DNA of 64,000 bases from contig JAUYHA010000049.1 in the NCBI GenBank assembly GCA_030690265.1, positions 62,001 through 126,000 of the forward strand, given 5' to 3'. Positions within the stretch are counted from its first letter, which is position 1; each line of letters opens with the position of its first letter. Source of the stretch: Dehalococcoidales bacterium (GTDB lineage Bacteria; Chloroflexota; Dehalococcoidia; Dehalococcoidales; UBA2162). The notes beneath the pieces are model-generated. The model saw only the letters and a program-made list of their open reading frames with translations, made no database searches and had not been told where the DNA came from. The position numbers and the translations under genes are program-made. Below are positions 1-8,875 of the stretch, piece by piece.

Positions 1-1129
1 CCTCATGCCTGGCCTTGAGGTTGTCAAACCTTTTGCGGAGCTCAGCATGCCTTTTCTCCGTCAGCAACCCGGAGCAAGCCGTGGTGAGCAGGGGCAGGGC
101 AAGAGCAATATCAGCGGTAATCGGCAGGTCTACCGCTACCAGCTTTCCATAGGCGTGAGACCAGCTCCTGGTAGCCAGATGTTGCGGTGTGAAGTGTACT
201 ACCTGACACCCCTCGGGGATTATACTTGTACTCTGTCTTGTGTCATAAGCCACAGAGGTCAGGATTGGATTCAAATCGTTAACGTCTAATGCCAGGACCA
301 CGTCGGCTTCTTTCAGCAACTCTTCCTCGGCACCGCAGAGGTTAAGCGGGTGGATGTTAGGAAAGTTCCCGCCGCGAACAATAACCGGTAATGCCAGCAG
401 TTCAGCCAGAGCTGCTAATGATGCCACTACCCCCGGTCTTCCGGCAAGGCGGTCGGTGATAACTACCGGGTTTGCCGCTTCCACCAGAAGCCTGGCCACC
501 CGCTCGATAGTTGCCCCATCTGCCTGCGGGGATAACGGGTTAGGGTAGCGTTTCATAGAAGGCAGCTCTATTTCATCATTGAGCAGCCCTTCCTGTAACC
601 CGGCATCGAGACAGATATATACCGGTCCTTGCGGGTCGGTGGTTGCTATCTGGTAGGCTCTGATGAAAGAATCTATGACACCGGCAATGCTGCTTGGCTG
701 GTCATCCCATTTTACGTAATCACGCACCACGTTCCCCTGAACCAGGGCGGTGTGTATCCAGTCTATCCCCGAGCGTCTCTTTTCGATGTCCATGGGCCCC
801 GTGCCGCCAATAACCAGCATCGGGACCTTTGCCAGCCAGGCATTGTAGATATCATTAGCCGCGTTCAGTAACCCTACCACATTATGCACCATGGCTGCCA
901 TAGGCTTACCGGTAACCATTGCGTACCCGGCAGCCACATCAATGGCGATTCCTTCGTGAGCACAGAGAATCATTTCAGGTTTGTTATTACCCAGGTAATT
1001 TACTACAGAGTCATGGAGTCCACGAAAGGTTGACCCCGGCAGCATGGCGGCATAGTCAATATCCAGCAGGCGAAGCATATCAGCCATTATATCGGAGCCA
1101 TATCGGGCTTGAGATTTATCGCTACTCAT
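1..1129 (-). CDS. Thiamine pyrophosphate-dependent enzyme, acetolactate synthase-like (C-terminus beyond window edge)
   Basis: The frame stays open from an ATG at 1129 to the left edge, giving about 376 residues of a larger protein. A strong Shine-Dalgarno AAGGAGGG lies just upstream (1134-1141). The N-terminal part looks like the PYR domain of the acetolactate synthase/benzoylformate decarboxylase family: a CAHEGIAIDVAAGYA segment near residue 50 carries the glutamate that activates TPP, followed by an NAANDIYNAW helix and a GGTGPM strand. The central domain follows; the C-terminal cofactor-binding domain (GDG...N) would lie outside the window. Substrate cannot be told; biosynthetic acetolactate synthase is less likely because no ilvN or other ilv gene is adjacent. 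Confidence 0.85.
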   Translation of the reverse strand, partial: MSSDKSQARYGSDIMADMLRLLDIDYAAMLPGSTFRGLHDSVVNYLGNNKPEMILCAHEGIAIDVAAGYAMVTGKPMAAMVHNVVGLLNAANDIYNAWLAKVPMLVIGGTGPMDIEKRRSGIDWIHTALVQGNVVRDYVKWDDQPSSIAGVIDSFIRAYQIATTDPQGPVYICLDAGLQEGLLNDEIELPSMKRYPNPLSPQADGATIERVARLLVEAANPVVITDRLAGRPGVVASLAALAELLALPVIVRGGNFPNIHPLNLCGAEEELLKEADVVLALDVNDLNPILTSVAYDTRQSTSIIPEGCQVVHFTPQHLATRSWSHAYGKLVAVDLPITADIALALPLLTTACSGLLTEKRHAELRKRFDNLKARHE

Positions 1130-1433
1130 ATCACCCTCCTTGCTGTTCTAACCTGGTTTCCCCTTAATTACTTCGAATCACTACTTTATTCCAGTGAAAG
1201 CACTGTAGCGCAAAGTATAACACAAAGTGGCCTTCCAGCATAAACAGTTAATCCGGGGTCGTTTATCCGCAATGACAGTGAAAAAACCGGCAAGCTTTTT
1301 TGTAATAAGTGAGTGCCGGCAGATGTGCTTTCATTACAGGAAAGGAAAGGACTAAGGAGATAGGAGAAAAAGAAAAAAGAAATGATTTGGCAGGCATCCG
1401 CCACAAAGCATGGAAACATGATTTCATAACCGT

Positions 1434-1548
1434 GTCATTCCGTGCCCTGGCCTGTCGCCAGGACAGGCTTGATACGGAATCCAGGTGGGGTGGGCTGGCT
1501 GGATTCCGGCTTGAGTTTATCCCGTACCTGATACGGGGCCGGAATGAC
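1434..1548. repeat. Palindromic interspersed element (GTCATTCCG family)
   Basis: Bounded by GTCATTCCG (1434-1442) and its reverse complement CGGAATGAC (1540-1548). Internally it has two more inverted pairs: CCTGGCCTGTCGCCAGGACAGG, and GAATCCAGG against CTGGATTC. Pieces of the same family recur at 8835-8853 (leader of def) and 24497-24550. The rest of the 1130-1570 gap shows no convincing gene. Confidence 0.6.
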
Positions 1549-1571
1549 ATTTTTCGGAGCAACTCTATGCA

Positions 1572-1784
1572 TTATGCCTGTGATGTATTGATGTTTGCAG
1601 AACCTTCGGTTCTGCTGGTGCCCCTTCGTATCCAGTACTGACTGTTGTTCTTATCCCAGAACTCTATTAGCATTTGAAGAAGACCGTCATAAGTATCCCC
1701 GTCTTTCTTCATTGATTTCAGGGTCTCTTTGGTGTATACGGAAACGCTTATGGTGGTCTTTTCGTAATACTTGGAATAGTCCAT
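1572..1784 (-). CDS. Possible small ribbon-helix-helix-like protein
   Basis: About 70 residues from an ATG at 1784. The segment KTTISVSVYTKETLKSMKK, followed by DGDTYDGLLQMLIEF, resembles small archaeal/bacterial ribbon-helix-helix antitoxin-like proteins (a beta strand TTISVS, then two helices). The last ~20 residues look like read-through and there is no clear Shine-Dalgarno. It may be a degenerate gene. No partner toxin gene is visible next to it. An in-frame GTG at 1832 is an alternative start. Confidence 0.35.
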   Translation of the reverse strand: MDYSKYYEKTTISVSVYTKETLKSMKKDGDTYDGLLQMLIEFWDKNNSQYWIRRGTSRTEGSANINTSQA

Positions 1785-1925
1785 ATCTGTCTGCCCGGGC
1801 TGCCACGAATGTAGTTGCGGAGTAGGCACCACTTAAGAAGATATTGACATCCCGGCAATAGAGTTTCAATAACTAAAAGTGTCAAAGACGGTAGTAAAAA
1901 GGTTCTTTTTTGAGTTAGTAACCAA

Positions 1926-1956
1926 TGAAAAAGGGCCCCGAAGGGCCCTTTTCTTT
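1926..1956 (-). terminator. Rho-independent terminator of the decaheme cytochrome gene
   Basis: AAGGGCCC (1931-1938) pairs with GGGCCCTT (1943-1950) around a CGAA loop, extended by A-T pairs. Read on the minus strand the stem is followed by a T run. It lies about 25 nt past the stop codon at 1979. A-T flanks on both sides may let it work in both directions. Confidence 0.75.
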
Positions 1957-1978
1957 TGAGTTATAACCTGCTGAGAGT

Positions 1979-4288
1979 TTATTGCTTCTTACCGTAGATT
2001 GACATGATGTTCTTGATTACCTCTTGGAGAACGCCTTTGTCATTCTTTATCAGGTAGCCGCCCCCATCCATCATCTTGTAAAATTCCGCCAGCTCTTCAG
2101 GATTGTCTTCATTGATGGCATAAGCACGGTGACAGGCGCCGCAGGCTCTTGCCCCGGGGCCGGTGACATAACTCGGTACGTCTCCGATGTTTCTGTCCAT
2201 GGTCGTAACTTTGTCAGCCGCCGAAAGCAGACCGGGTAACGACTTGGACTGGTCAGGCACATTGTAGGTGCCTGGATTGTGGCAAGACTCACAATTTTTG
2301 ATTGTGAAATTGGGGAATACATGCTCGACATGGAGATTGTATTTTACAGCTTGCACCGGGTCGGTGAAGTCAACATCGCCGATGTCGAATGCCTGGAACG
2401 AGTGGATGGCATGGACATAAGATTCAATTGACCTTGACTGCATTTCCAGGTGCGAACCGGCAGCCAGGGTAACATGGCACGTCCGGCAGACCGTAATATT
2501 GCCGCCCCTGATAGGAGTGTGGAAAGTCGTTGCCAGAGCATCGTGGCATTTGTTACAGCCATTAACATCTACGATATCGGGGTAGAAATCATCATCAAAC
2601 TTGCCGCTACCGAGGTCAAAGGTGCGGGAAGGGGCATTAAGAGCAACCAGTTCACCATCCGCATTTTCCAATGACGGAAGCACCTCAAGCTCCACTCTCC
2701 TGATTGTGCCGTCGTTTATCATGTCAGCCCATTCTGCCAGGTGAGCCGTGACCGTCCATTTGCCGGGGGCTTCCGAGATGGTCGTCCAGTACTTGTGTTC
2801 GGCGCCGACATCGTAGGCTCCTTTGGGCAGGTCACCCTCGGAGCGCGAAATAGTACCATTGTTATTGCTGTCATAACGGTCGTGCCCATTGACGATGAAA
2901 TGTTTGGTGTCATAGCCATAGAGGCCAATCATCGCTTCAGGGTGGATATTCGCGGCATCAAGCCCTCCAGCCGTGCCGGAGGCACTGATATCGAAGGTAA
3001 TGTCAGTGCCGCTTAACGATGCATTATCAATCGTGACCTTAATTTTATCCGAATATTTCGTCCCGGCAGCATCGGCATAGATGATGGGGTTGTAACCGGT
3101 GTGAATCTTGTTGAATGCCGGAGCCATAGTTCCATGGCACGTGTTGCAATCGGTGGTTTCCAGGTCCATGCTGCCATGAATTGATTGTGGCATTACGGTC
3201 TTGAGCGCCGGTGCCCTGTAGGGGTCAGTCCCTTCCTCAGGTCCGGTCACCGGGTGGCAGCTTTTGCAGGTTGATATCTTGAAATTCTCCTGGGCTAATA
3301 CCATATCAAGTTTGCCTTCGTGGCAGGTGGCGCAGTTAGACATTGACTGGGGGTAGGGGAATTCCATGGCATGCGACATGTGGACATCGTTTATGAGTCT
3401 GGCTTTATAAGCGTACTGGTCTTTTTCGGCATCAGTCAAGTTCTTTGCAACGCTATTGTGAGCCGTGTCTCCGGCTGCGGCGGCAGCTTCAGCCAGTTCG
3501 GTAAGCTCGGCAAACCGTGCTGGATTATCAACTAATAGCTGCCAGTCCTGATGGCCGCCGTTACGCGTATCGTAATGGCAGCTCTTACAGGATGAGAAGT
3601 CCGATAACCCTTCAACCGCGGCTGCTCTGTAGCCGTGCTTCATGTAAGGCGTGCCGTGGCATTTTTCACAGCCGGAGGCATTGGCGGGAGATTCATAGGT
3701 GGCAACATCACCAAAAGCCTTGCCGGCGCTGGCTACATCGTCATACATGGTTACATGACCGCCGCTCTCGGTGTCAAGCTTGCCGTCAGCGATATAGGCG
3801 TAAGCTAGACCATTTGAGGTGTTAGGGTCATAATTTAAATTACTGGCAGTCAGGGAGTATTTGCCGTCTCCCAGTGCTACCGGGTTCTTGAATGGGACTG
3901 AGTTGTCAAATGTGCTGGTAGCGCTGTCATAAGCCACCGTATAAAATGTCTTTTGCTCCAGAGAGGGCAGCCCGTCCTCATCTATGTAAGGCTGGCCATT
4001 TTTCTTGATGGTGACCGTCATCGTTCCATCACCGGTAACACTATCAATGGTTAGTTCGAGCTTGCTTCTGTCGGTGTACTTATCGTAAATTGACTGATGT
4101 TCTTCACCGGCGCCCTCGTGACAGGTAACACAACGCTCACCAGTGGTGGAGACGAAGGTAACTCCTGAAGGCTCTTGACTACCGCCAGTAGCAGGAGGCT
4201 CAGTCTCATCTGGCGTACAGGATAGGAATAAAAACGATAAAGCCAGGGCCAGAGTGAAAAATCCGATAAACACTAGTAACTTTCTCAA
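1979..4288 (-). CDS. Decaheme c-type cytochrome lipoprotein, OmcA/MtrC-like
   Basis: 769 residues from a TTG start; AAAGGAGG lies 6-7 nt upstream. The N-terminus is a signal peptide with a lipobox (FLFLSC, Cys 24), so the mature protein should be lipid-anchored outside the membrane. Ten CXXCH heme motifs are visible (CVTCH, CEKCH, CKSCH, CATCH, CKSCH, CNTCH, CNKCH, CRTCH, CESCH, CGACH) in two groups separated by a beta-rich region of about 180 residues. This matches the OmcA/MtrC family of extracellular decaheme electron conduits. No porin (MtrB/MtrE) gene lies nearby, so direct display on a cell surface is the likelier arrangement (inference). It is a single-gene unit with its own promoter, leader and terminator. 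Confidence 0.9.
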   Translation of the reverse strand: MRKLLVFIGFFTLALALSFLFLSCTPDETEPPATGGSQEPSGVTFVSTTGERCVTCHEGAGEEHQSIYDKYTDRSKLELTIDSVTGDGTMTVTIKKNGQPYIDEDGLPSLEQKTFYTVAYDSATSTFDNSVPFKNPVALGDGKYSLTASNLNYDPNTSNGLAYAYIADGKLDTESGGHVTMYDDVASAGKAFGDVATYESPANASGCEKCHGTPYMKHGYRAAAVEGLSDFSSCKSCHYDTRNGGHQDWQLLVDNPARFAELTELAEAAAAAGDTAHNSVAKNLTDAEKDQYAYKARLINDVHMSHAMEFPYPQSMSNCATCHEGKLDMVLAQENFKISTCKSCHPVTGPEEGTDPYRAPALKTVMPQSIHGSMDLETTDCNTCHGTMAPAFNKIHTGYNPIIYADAAGTKYSDKIKVTIDNASLSGTDITFDISASGTAGGLDAANIHPEAMIGLYGYDTKHFIVNGHDRYDSNNNGTISRSEGDLPKGAYDVGAEHKYWTTISEAPGKWTVTAHLAEWADMINDGTIRRVELEVLPSLENADGELVALNAPSRTFDLGSGKFDDDFYPDIVDVNGCNKCHDALATTFHTPIRGGNITVCRTCHVTLAAGSHLEMQSRSIESYVHAIHSFQAFDIGDVDFTDPVQAVKYNLHVEHVFPNFTIKNCESCHNPGTYNVPDQSKSLPGLLSAADKVTTMDRNIGDVPSYVTGPGARACGACHRAYAINEDNPEELAEFYKMMDGGGYLIKNDKGVLQEVIKNIMSIYGKKQ

Positions 4289-4345
4289 TTTTTTACCTCC
4301 TTTGTCTCATTGGTTTTGGGTTTACTGACTTCAGTCCTCGCACCA

Positions 4346-4378
4346 AAAAAAGGGTTACCCCCCTTATGGGTAACCTTT
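4346..4378 (-). terminator. Terminator-like hairpin in the 5' leader of the decaheme gene (putative attenuator)
   Basis: On the minus strand GGTTACCC (4375-4368) pairs with GGGTAACC (4360-4353) around a 7-nt loop and is followed by a run of eight T. It lies between the predicted promoter (4492-4521) and the start codon at 4288, where an intrinsic terminator would stop most transcripts before the gene. Confidence 0.65.
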
Positions 4379-4380
4379 AA

Positions 4381-4416
4381 TTAATTTGCACTCAGTATTA
4401 CCTTGCTTTTCAACAT
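4381..4416 (-). CDS. Putative 11-residue leader peptide
   Basis: ATG (4416-4414) to TAA (4383-4381) encodes MLKSKVILSAN, ending a few bases before the terminator-like hairpin. The ribosome site is weak (AAAGAAG). Its position fits a ribosome-coupled attenuator, but the sequence has no obvious regulatory codon run. This could be chance. Confidence 0.25.
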   Translation of the reverse strand: MLKSKVILSAN

Positions 4417-4491
4417 AACTTCTTTACACTTTTATCCGTGTAATTCTACGTAATTCTACGCAAGTATTTTTACCTGGTTCAAAACCAAAAT

Positions 4492-4521
4492 AGGATAACA
4501 CAGATACTAGAATTTTGTCAA
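4492..4521 (-). promoter_or_regulatory. Sigma-70-type promoter of the decaheme cytochrome gene
   Basis: On the minus strand TTGACA (4521-4516) and TATCCT (4497-4492) are separated by 18 bp. The predicted leader is about 200 nt long and contains two direct copies of GTAGAATTAC (around 4440-4465), the leader ORF and the terminator hairpin. Confidence 0.6.
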
Positions 4522-4547
4522 GCCCTTTTGAAAAAAATTTTCCTAAT

Positions 4548-4845
4548 GTCATTGCGAGGAGTCCTTCTTTGGAAGGACGATGAAGCAACCTCAAAATTTA
4601 TGTAGGTTGCCACGCTTCGCTCGCAATGACAGCATGGAGGTTGTATGTCATTGCGAGGGCTTTAGCCCGTGGCAATCTATATAGATTATTCATATAGATT
4701 ACTTCGTCGCGGAGTTCACACTGAGCGAAGCGAATGTGCTCCTCGTAATGACAAGATAGGGTCGCTTCGCCTCCCTCCCCGTTCGGGAAGGAGGGCTCGC
4801 AATGACAAAGTGTGATTGCCACGTCCTTCTCAGAAGGACTCGCAG
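4548..4845. repeat. Cluster of CATTGCGAG palindromic interspersed repeats
   Basis: At least three head-to-head units, each opening with GTCATTGCGAG and closing with CTCGCAATGAC or a variant (4548-4630, 4647-4752, to about 4807). Internal parts such as CCGTGGCAATCTATA are shared with units near 15.3, 15.6 and 52.3 kb. The flank GTTAAACAATCTT at 4851 recurs, inverted, beside the 52.2 kb copy. No coding potential. Confidence 0.8.
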
Positions 4846-4874
4846 GAACTGTTAAACAATCTTAACTTAAGGAG

Positions 4875-4903
4875 TTGAGATTTCGGGTCTTGTTTATTAT
4901 AAT
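4875..4903 (+). promoter_or_regulatory. Promoter of the trmD-rplS unit
   Basis: TTGAGA (4875-4880), 17-bp spacer, TATAAT (4898-4903). About 100 nt upstream of trmD and immediately after the repeat cluster. Confidence 0.6.
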
Positions 4904-5006
4904 TGAACTCGCCTGCTGGTACGGGCAGGGGAATGCCTTTCAGTATAGATGGCAAGGCACAAGAAGTTTTTAATGACCTTAATCTGTGTTAGAATATGGC
5001 GGGAAG

Positions 5007-5765
5007 ATGCGAATAGATATCTTGACTCTGTTTCCGGAAATGTTCCAGAGCGTGCTTGGCTCGGCTATTTTCAAGCGGGCCAGTGACCGTAAGCTGGTTA
5101 AAATTGTTGTTCACAATATACGGGACTATACTCATGATAAGCACCGCACCGTTGATGATTATCCTTTTGGTGGGGGAGCGGGGATGGTGCTCAAGCCAGA
5201 GCCTATTTTTGAGGCTGTGGAAGCAGCGAAAGCGGGGGCTTACCCCGGTGAAGAGGATGGTGATTTACCCGTTATTTTGCTTACCCCACAGGGGCGTCTT
5301 TTTTCCCAGCGGATTGCTCAGGAGCTATCCGGAAAGAGCCGGCTGATTCTTATCTGCGGTCATTATGAGGGGGTTGATGAGCGGATAAGGGAGCACCTGG
5401 CTACTGATGAAATTAGCCTTGGTGATTATGTGCTTAGCGGTGGTGAGCTGGCGGCAATGGTGGTGATTGATGCCGTGGTCAGGCTGGTGCCCGGGGTGCT
5501 TGGCTCCGCTGCTTCACCAGTAGATGATTCCCACGCTGCCGGGCTGCTGGAATATCCCCAGTACACCCGTCCTCCGGTGTTCAGGGGATGGGCGGTGCCA
5601 GAGGTACTGCTTTCAGGGAATCACGCTCTGATTGCCGGATGGCGCCGTGAGCAGGCACTTATCCGGACGCTGGAGCGCCGCCCGGAGCTGCTAGCCAAAA
5701 CTAATCTTACTCCCGCAGAAGAGCGGTTTATAGAAAATTACAAAAATTCTAGCTGCAAGAGGTAA
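5007..5765 (+). CDS. trmD: tRNA (guanine37-N1)-methyltransferase TrmD
   Basis: Methylates G37 of tRNAs with SAM, which prevents +1 frameshifting. Family signatures: start [38 protein letters not shown], and the trefoil-knot SAM site [17 protein letters not shown]. About 252 residues, normal for TrmD. The ATG at 5007 is preferred because homologues begin here; an in-frame GTG at 4986 adds seven unconserved residues. rplS follows at once, the usual trmD-rplS pairing; the other common partners rpsP and rimM are not here. Confidence 0.95.
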   Translation: MRIDILTLFPEMFQSVLGSAIFKRASDRKLVKIVVHNIRDYTHDKHRTVDDYPFGGGAGMVLKPEPIFEAVEAAKAGAYPGEEDGDLPVILLTPQGRLFSQRIAQELSGKSRLILICGHYEGVDERIREHLATDEISLGDYVLSGGELAAMVVIDAVVRLVPGVLGSAASPVDDSHAAGLLEYPQYTRPPVFRGWAVPEVLLSGNHALIAGWRREQALIRTLERRPELLAKTNLTPAEERFIENYKNSSCKR

Positions 5766-5771
5766 TTGAAG

Positions 5772-6266
5772 ATGATATCATTCGCTGAAGTCAAAGCAAA
5801 TCCAAATATTCCAGCTTTCACCTCCGGTGACACCGTCAAGGTCACCTTTAAGATTGTCGAGGGAGATAAAGAGCGTAACCAGGTCTTTCAAGGAGTAATC
5901 ATCAGGGTGAGGCGGGGTGGCATCGGTTCCAGCTTCACGGTGAGGCGGGTCGTTTATGGTATAGGTGTGGAGCATACCTTTCCTCTGAACTCGCCGCTGA
6001 TGGAAAAAGTGGAAGTAGTGAGGCGGGGGAGAAAACGCCGGGCGAAACTTTATTATCTGCGCGGACTAAGTGCCAAGGCTTCTCGTCTTAGAGAGAGACG
6101 CCTAACTCAGCAAGAGCTGGAAAGGGAGCGAGAAAGAGTCCAAATGCTGGAAGAGGAACAGGAAAAGGCATCTGAGGCGGAAGGAAAGCTGGAGGCGGAA
6201 TTGCCTCAGGAAGAAACCCCTGACCTGGAGCGTGAAGAGGGAGCGGAGGCAGGAGGAAACAGCTAA
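5772..6266 (+). CDS. rplS: 50S ribosomal protein L19 with acidic C-terminal extension
   Basis: Residues 1-115 are a full L19 ([51 protein letters not shown]). It lies at the interface of the ribosomal subunits. About 50 extra residues follow, rich in Glu, Gln and Arg and predicted to form a coiled coil (roughly residues 115-164); ordinary L19 stops near 115. ATG 5772 has AGAGG nine bases upstream; a TTG at 5766 is a poorer alternative. It follows trmD by 6 nt. Confidence 0.95.
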   Translation: MISFAEVKANPNIPAFTSGDTVKVTFKIVEGDKERNQVFQGVIIRVRRGGIGSSFTVRRVVYGIGVEHTFPLNSPLMEKVEVVRRGRKRRAKLYYLRGLSAKASRLRERRLTQQELERERERVQMLEEEQEKASEAEGKLEAELPQEETPDLEREEGAEAGGNS

Positions 6267-6348
6267 GTTAGAGCAGGAAGAAGAGAAAGAGTAGAGCAGG
6301 TCAGGACTTTTCGCCGGATGCAGGAAAGCTACCTCGCTGGAGTATTGA

Positions 6349-8784
6349 ATGAGGTATGCTGAGGTTTGTGTTAATTCTCCCATTGGTCAGCGCCGTACCT
6401 TTAGCTATGCTATACCCCCGGGTTTGAGTATTGATTTGGGGCAGGCGGTCTGGGTTCCCTTCGGGGAGAAGCTCCTTCAGGGCATTGTTTTAGGACTAAG
6501 TGATTCCCCAGCAGTAGAGCAAACCAGGGAAATAGCCGGTACCATCGAGCCCGACCCGGTACTATCTCCGGTTGATATCTCGCTGGCTTATTGGCTCAGC
6601 CAGTACTATCTATCACCTCTTTTTGATGCCGTGGCTTTGATGCTGCCGCCGGGTTTTGAACGTAAGCCCCTTACTTTTCTTTCAGTCTGCCCCCTTCCCG
6701 ATGACTTTGATTCATCATCGCTCAGCCAGGACCAGAGACATGCCCTGCAATTGCTCGGCAGAGAGAACAGGATAAGTCTGAAAAGACTGGAAAAAGTACT
6801 GGGGCAGAAGAAGACGGCACGTATCGTTTCCCAGCTGGTGACGCGGGGGCTGGTAAGCCGGAGCTATGAGTTAGAGCCGATTAAGGCGAAGCCAAAGCTA
6901 GAAACCTATCTTAGCCTGGCAGTTAGTCTTGATAAAGCTCAGCAAGAGCTAATCAGTCTCTCTAAAAAGAGAGCCGTGAAACAGGCGGCCCTTCTCCAGT
7001 TTCTAATTCAGCAGCTTGAACCCGTTTCCCTGACAGAAGCCAGGCAAAAGACTAAATGCAATAAAGCGACAGTTGATGCTCTGGCTGGAAAAGGGCTGGT
7101 CAGTGTCCAGCAAATCAGGGTAAGGCGCGACCCTCTTGCTGCCCGGGCCGTAAACCTTTCTTATCCCTTAACTCTTACGGCTGCCCAGGAATCAGCCTTC
7201 AGGGCTATCAGCCAGAGTCTGGGGCAGGAATCGAAAGGACTGCCGCAGGTTTTCCTGCTTCACGGGGTTACCGGCAGCGGCAAGACGGAGGTCTATCTGC
7301 AGGCTCTGGCTGAGGCGGTGAGGTTGGGTAAACGGGGCTTTGTTCTGGTCCCGGAAATTGCTCTTACTCCCCAGACCATAGAGCGCTTTGCCTCGCGTTT
7401 TCCCGGTAGAGTGGCTGTCCTTCACAGCCAGCTCTCACTTGGTGAGCGATTTGACGAATGGCACCGAATAAAAAACGGGGAAGTTGATGTCGTTATCGGC
7501 CCCAGGAGTGCTCTTTTTGCCCCTCAACCTGACCTGGGGCTTATCGTTATGGATGAGGAACATGATTGGAGCTATAAACAGACGGATAAATCACTCCGCT
7601 ATCACGCTCGCACTGTCGCTATCAAGCTGGCCGAACTGACCGGGGCGGTGGTTGTTCTGGGTAGTGCTACTCCTGATGTAGAGACTTTCTACCATGCCCG
7701 CCAGGGAGGCTACCAACTGCTTCGGCTCCTGGAGCGGGTTACGCCGAGAGAGAGTTCTCCCCTGCCACCGGTTGAGATAGTGGATATGAGGACGGAGCTT
7801 AAAGCCGGGAACAGGAGTATGTTCAGTCGCTCTCTCTCCCGCGCTATAGCCAAAGCTGTATCTGGTGGGGAGCAGGTGATGCTCTTTCTTAACCGGCGGG
7901 GAGCGGCTACCTTTATTCAGTGCCGTGATTGTGGCTTTGTCCTTGACTGCCGCCGCTGTGAGCTTCCCCTCACCTATCATCTGGCTGAAGATATACTGGT
8001 GTGCCATCAGTGCAACTACCGGGGAGCGGTGCCTAAAATCTGTCCACGGTGCCAGAGCCAGCGGATAAAGTTTCTGGGTGCCGGCACCCAGAAACTCGAG
8101 CAGGAGGCAGGCAGTATCTTTTCTCCAGCCCGCCTCCTACGCTGGGACAGTGATGCCGTCAGGCAGAAGAATGCCCACCAGGAGATACTAGATAAGTTCC
8201 GCAGTCACCAGGCTGATATTCTTATCGGTACCCAGATGATTACCAAGGGGTTAGACCTGCCCGGGGTTACTTTAGTCGGGGTAGTGAATGCTGATACCGG
8301 TCTAAATCTGCCTGACTTCCGGGCCGGGGAAAGAACCTTTCAGCTGCTCAGCCAGGTGGCGGGGAGGGCCGGGCGGGGTCCGCTTGGTGGGGAAGTTATC
8401 ATTCAAAGCTATTCGCCGGAGCACTATGCCGTTCAAGCCGCTGCTAAACATGACTATGCTTCCTTCTATGATAAAGAAATCGGCTACCGCCGCCAGTTTC
8501 ACTATCCTCCTTTCAGCCGGCTGGCAAGCCTTATTTATACCCATACCAATGATGCCCGCTGTCAGCAGGAAGCGGAAAGAATGAAGCGGTTACTTATCGA
8601 GGAGATGGCGGCTAAAGGAATAGCTGACCTCAATATCATTGGCCCGGCGCCCGCCTTTGTTCACCGGCTAAGGGGCAGGTTCCGCTGGCAGCTTATCCTT
8701 TATGGCGCCGACCCTGCCTCCCTTCTTTCAGCAATACCTGTTCCCCAGGGCTGGATGATTGACATTGACCCGGTGGGGCTTTAG
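6349..8784 (+). CDS. priA: Primosomal protein N' (replication restart helicase PriA)
   Basis: 811 residues. PriA reloads the replisome at stalled forks by 3'-5' unwinding. Visible features: N-terminal 3'DNA-binding domain (VNSPIGQRRTFSYAIP), Walker A GVTGSGKTEVY, DEEH box, GSATPD motif III, the zinc-binding insert with paired cysteines (CRDCGFVLDCRRC and CHQCN...CPRC), GTQMITKGLD and QVAGRAGRG. All catalytic motifs are intact. It sits 82 nt after rplS and 91 nt before def, so the block may be co-transcribed; the priA-def neighbourhood is common in bacteria. Confidence 0.95.
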   Translation: MRYAEVCVNSPIGQRRTFSYAIPPGLSIDLGQAVWVPFGEKLLQGIVLGLSDSPAVEQTREIAGTIEPDPVLSPVDISLAYWLSQYYLSPLFDAVALMLPPGFERKPLTFLSVCPLPDDFDSSSLSQDQRHALQLLGRENRISLKRLEKVLGQKKTARIVSQLVTRGLVSRSYELEPIKAKPKLETYLSLAVSLDKAQQELISLSKKRAVKQAALLQFLIQQLEPVSLTEARQKTKCNKATVDALAGKGLVSVQQIRVRRDPLAARAVNLSYPLTLTAAQESAFRAISQSLGQESKGLPQVFLLHGVTGSGKTEVYLQALAEAVRLGKRGFVLVPEIALTPQTIERFASRFPGRVAVLHSQLSLGERFDEWHRIKNGEVDVVIGPRSALFAPQPDLGLIVMDEEHDWSYKQTDKSLRYHARTVAIKLAELTGAVVVLGSATPDVETFYHARQGGYQLLRLLERVTPRESSPLPPVEIVDMRTELKAGNRSMFSRSLSRAIAKAVSGGEQVMLFLNRRGAATFIQCRDCGFVLDCRRCELPLTYHLAEDILVCHQCNYRGAVPKICPRCQSQRIKFLGAGTQKLEQEAGSIFSPARLLRWDSDAVRQKNAHQEILDKFRSHQADILIGTQMITKGLDLPGVTLVGVVNADTGLNLPDFRAGERTFQLLSQVAGRAGRGPLGGEVIIQSYSPEHYAVQAAAKHDYASFYDKEIGYRRQFHYPPFSRLASLIYTHTNDARCQQEAERMKRLLIEEMAAKGIADLNIIGPAPAFVHRLRGRFRWQLILYGADPASLLSAIPVPQGWMIDIDPVGL

Positions 8785-8875
8785 AGGATAAAATTTAACT
8801 GAATCCGATTAAGCGTTGACCCTGAAACAAGCCTGTCCTGGCGACAGGCCAGGGTTCAGAGTAAGGGGATGGCAG

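Noticed and set aside
1309-1869. Several short open frames in the 1.3-1.9 kb gap
   Set aside because: They run through the palindromic repeat and disagree in frame; only the ribbon-helix-helix-like frame at 1572-1784 shows protein-like pattern.
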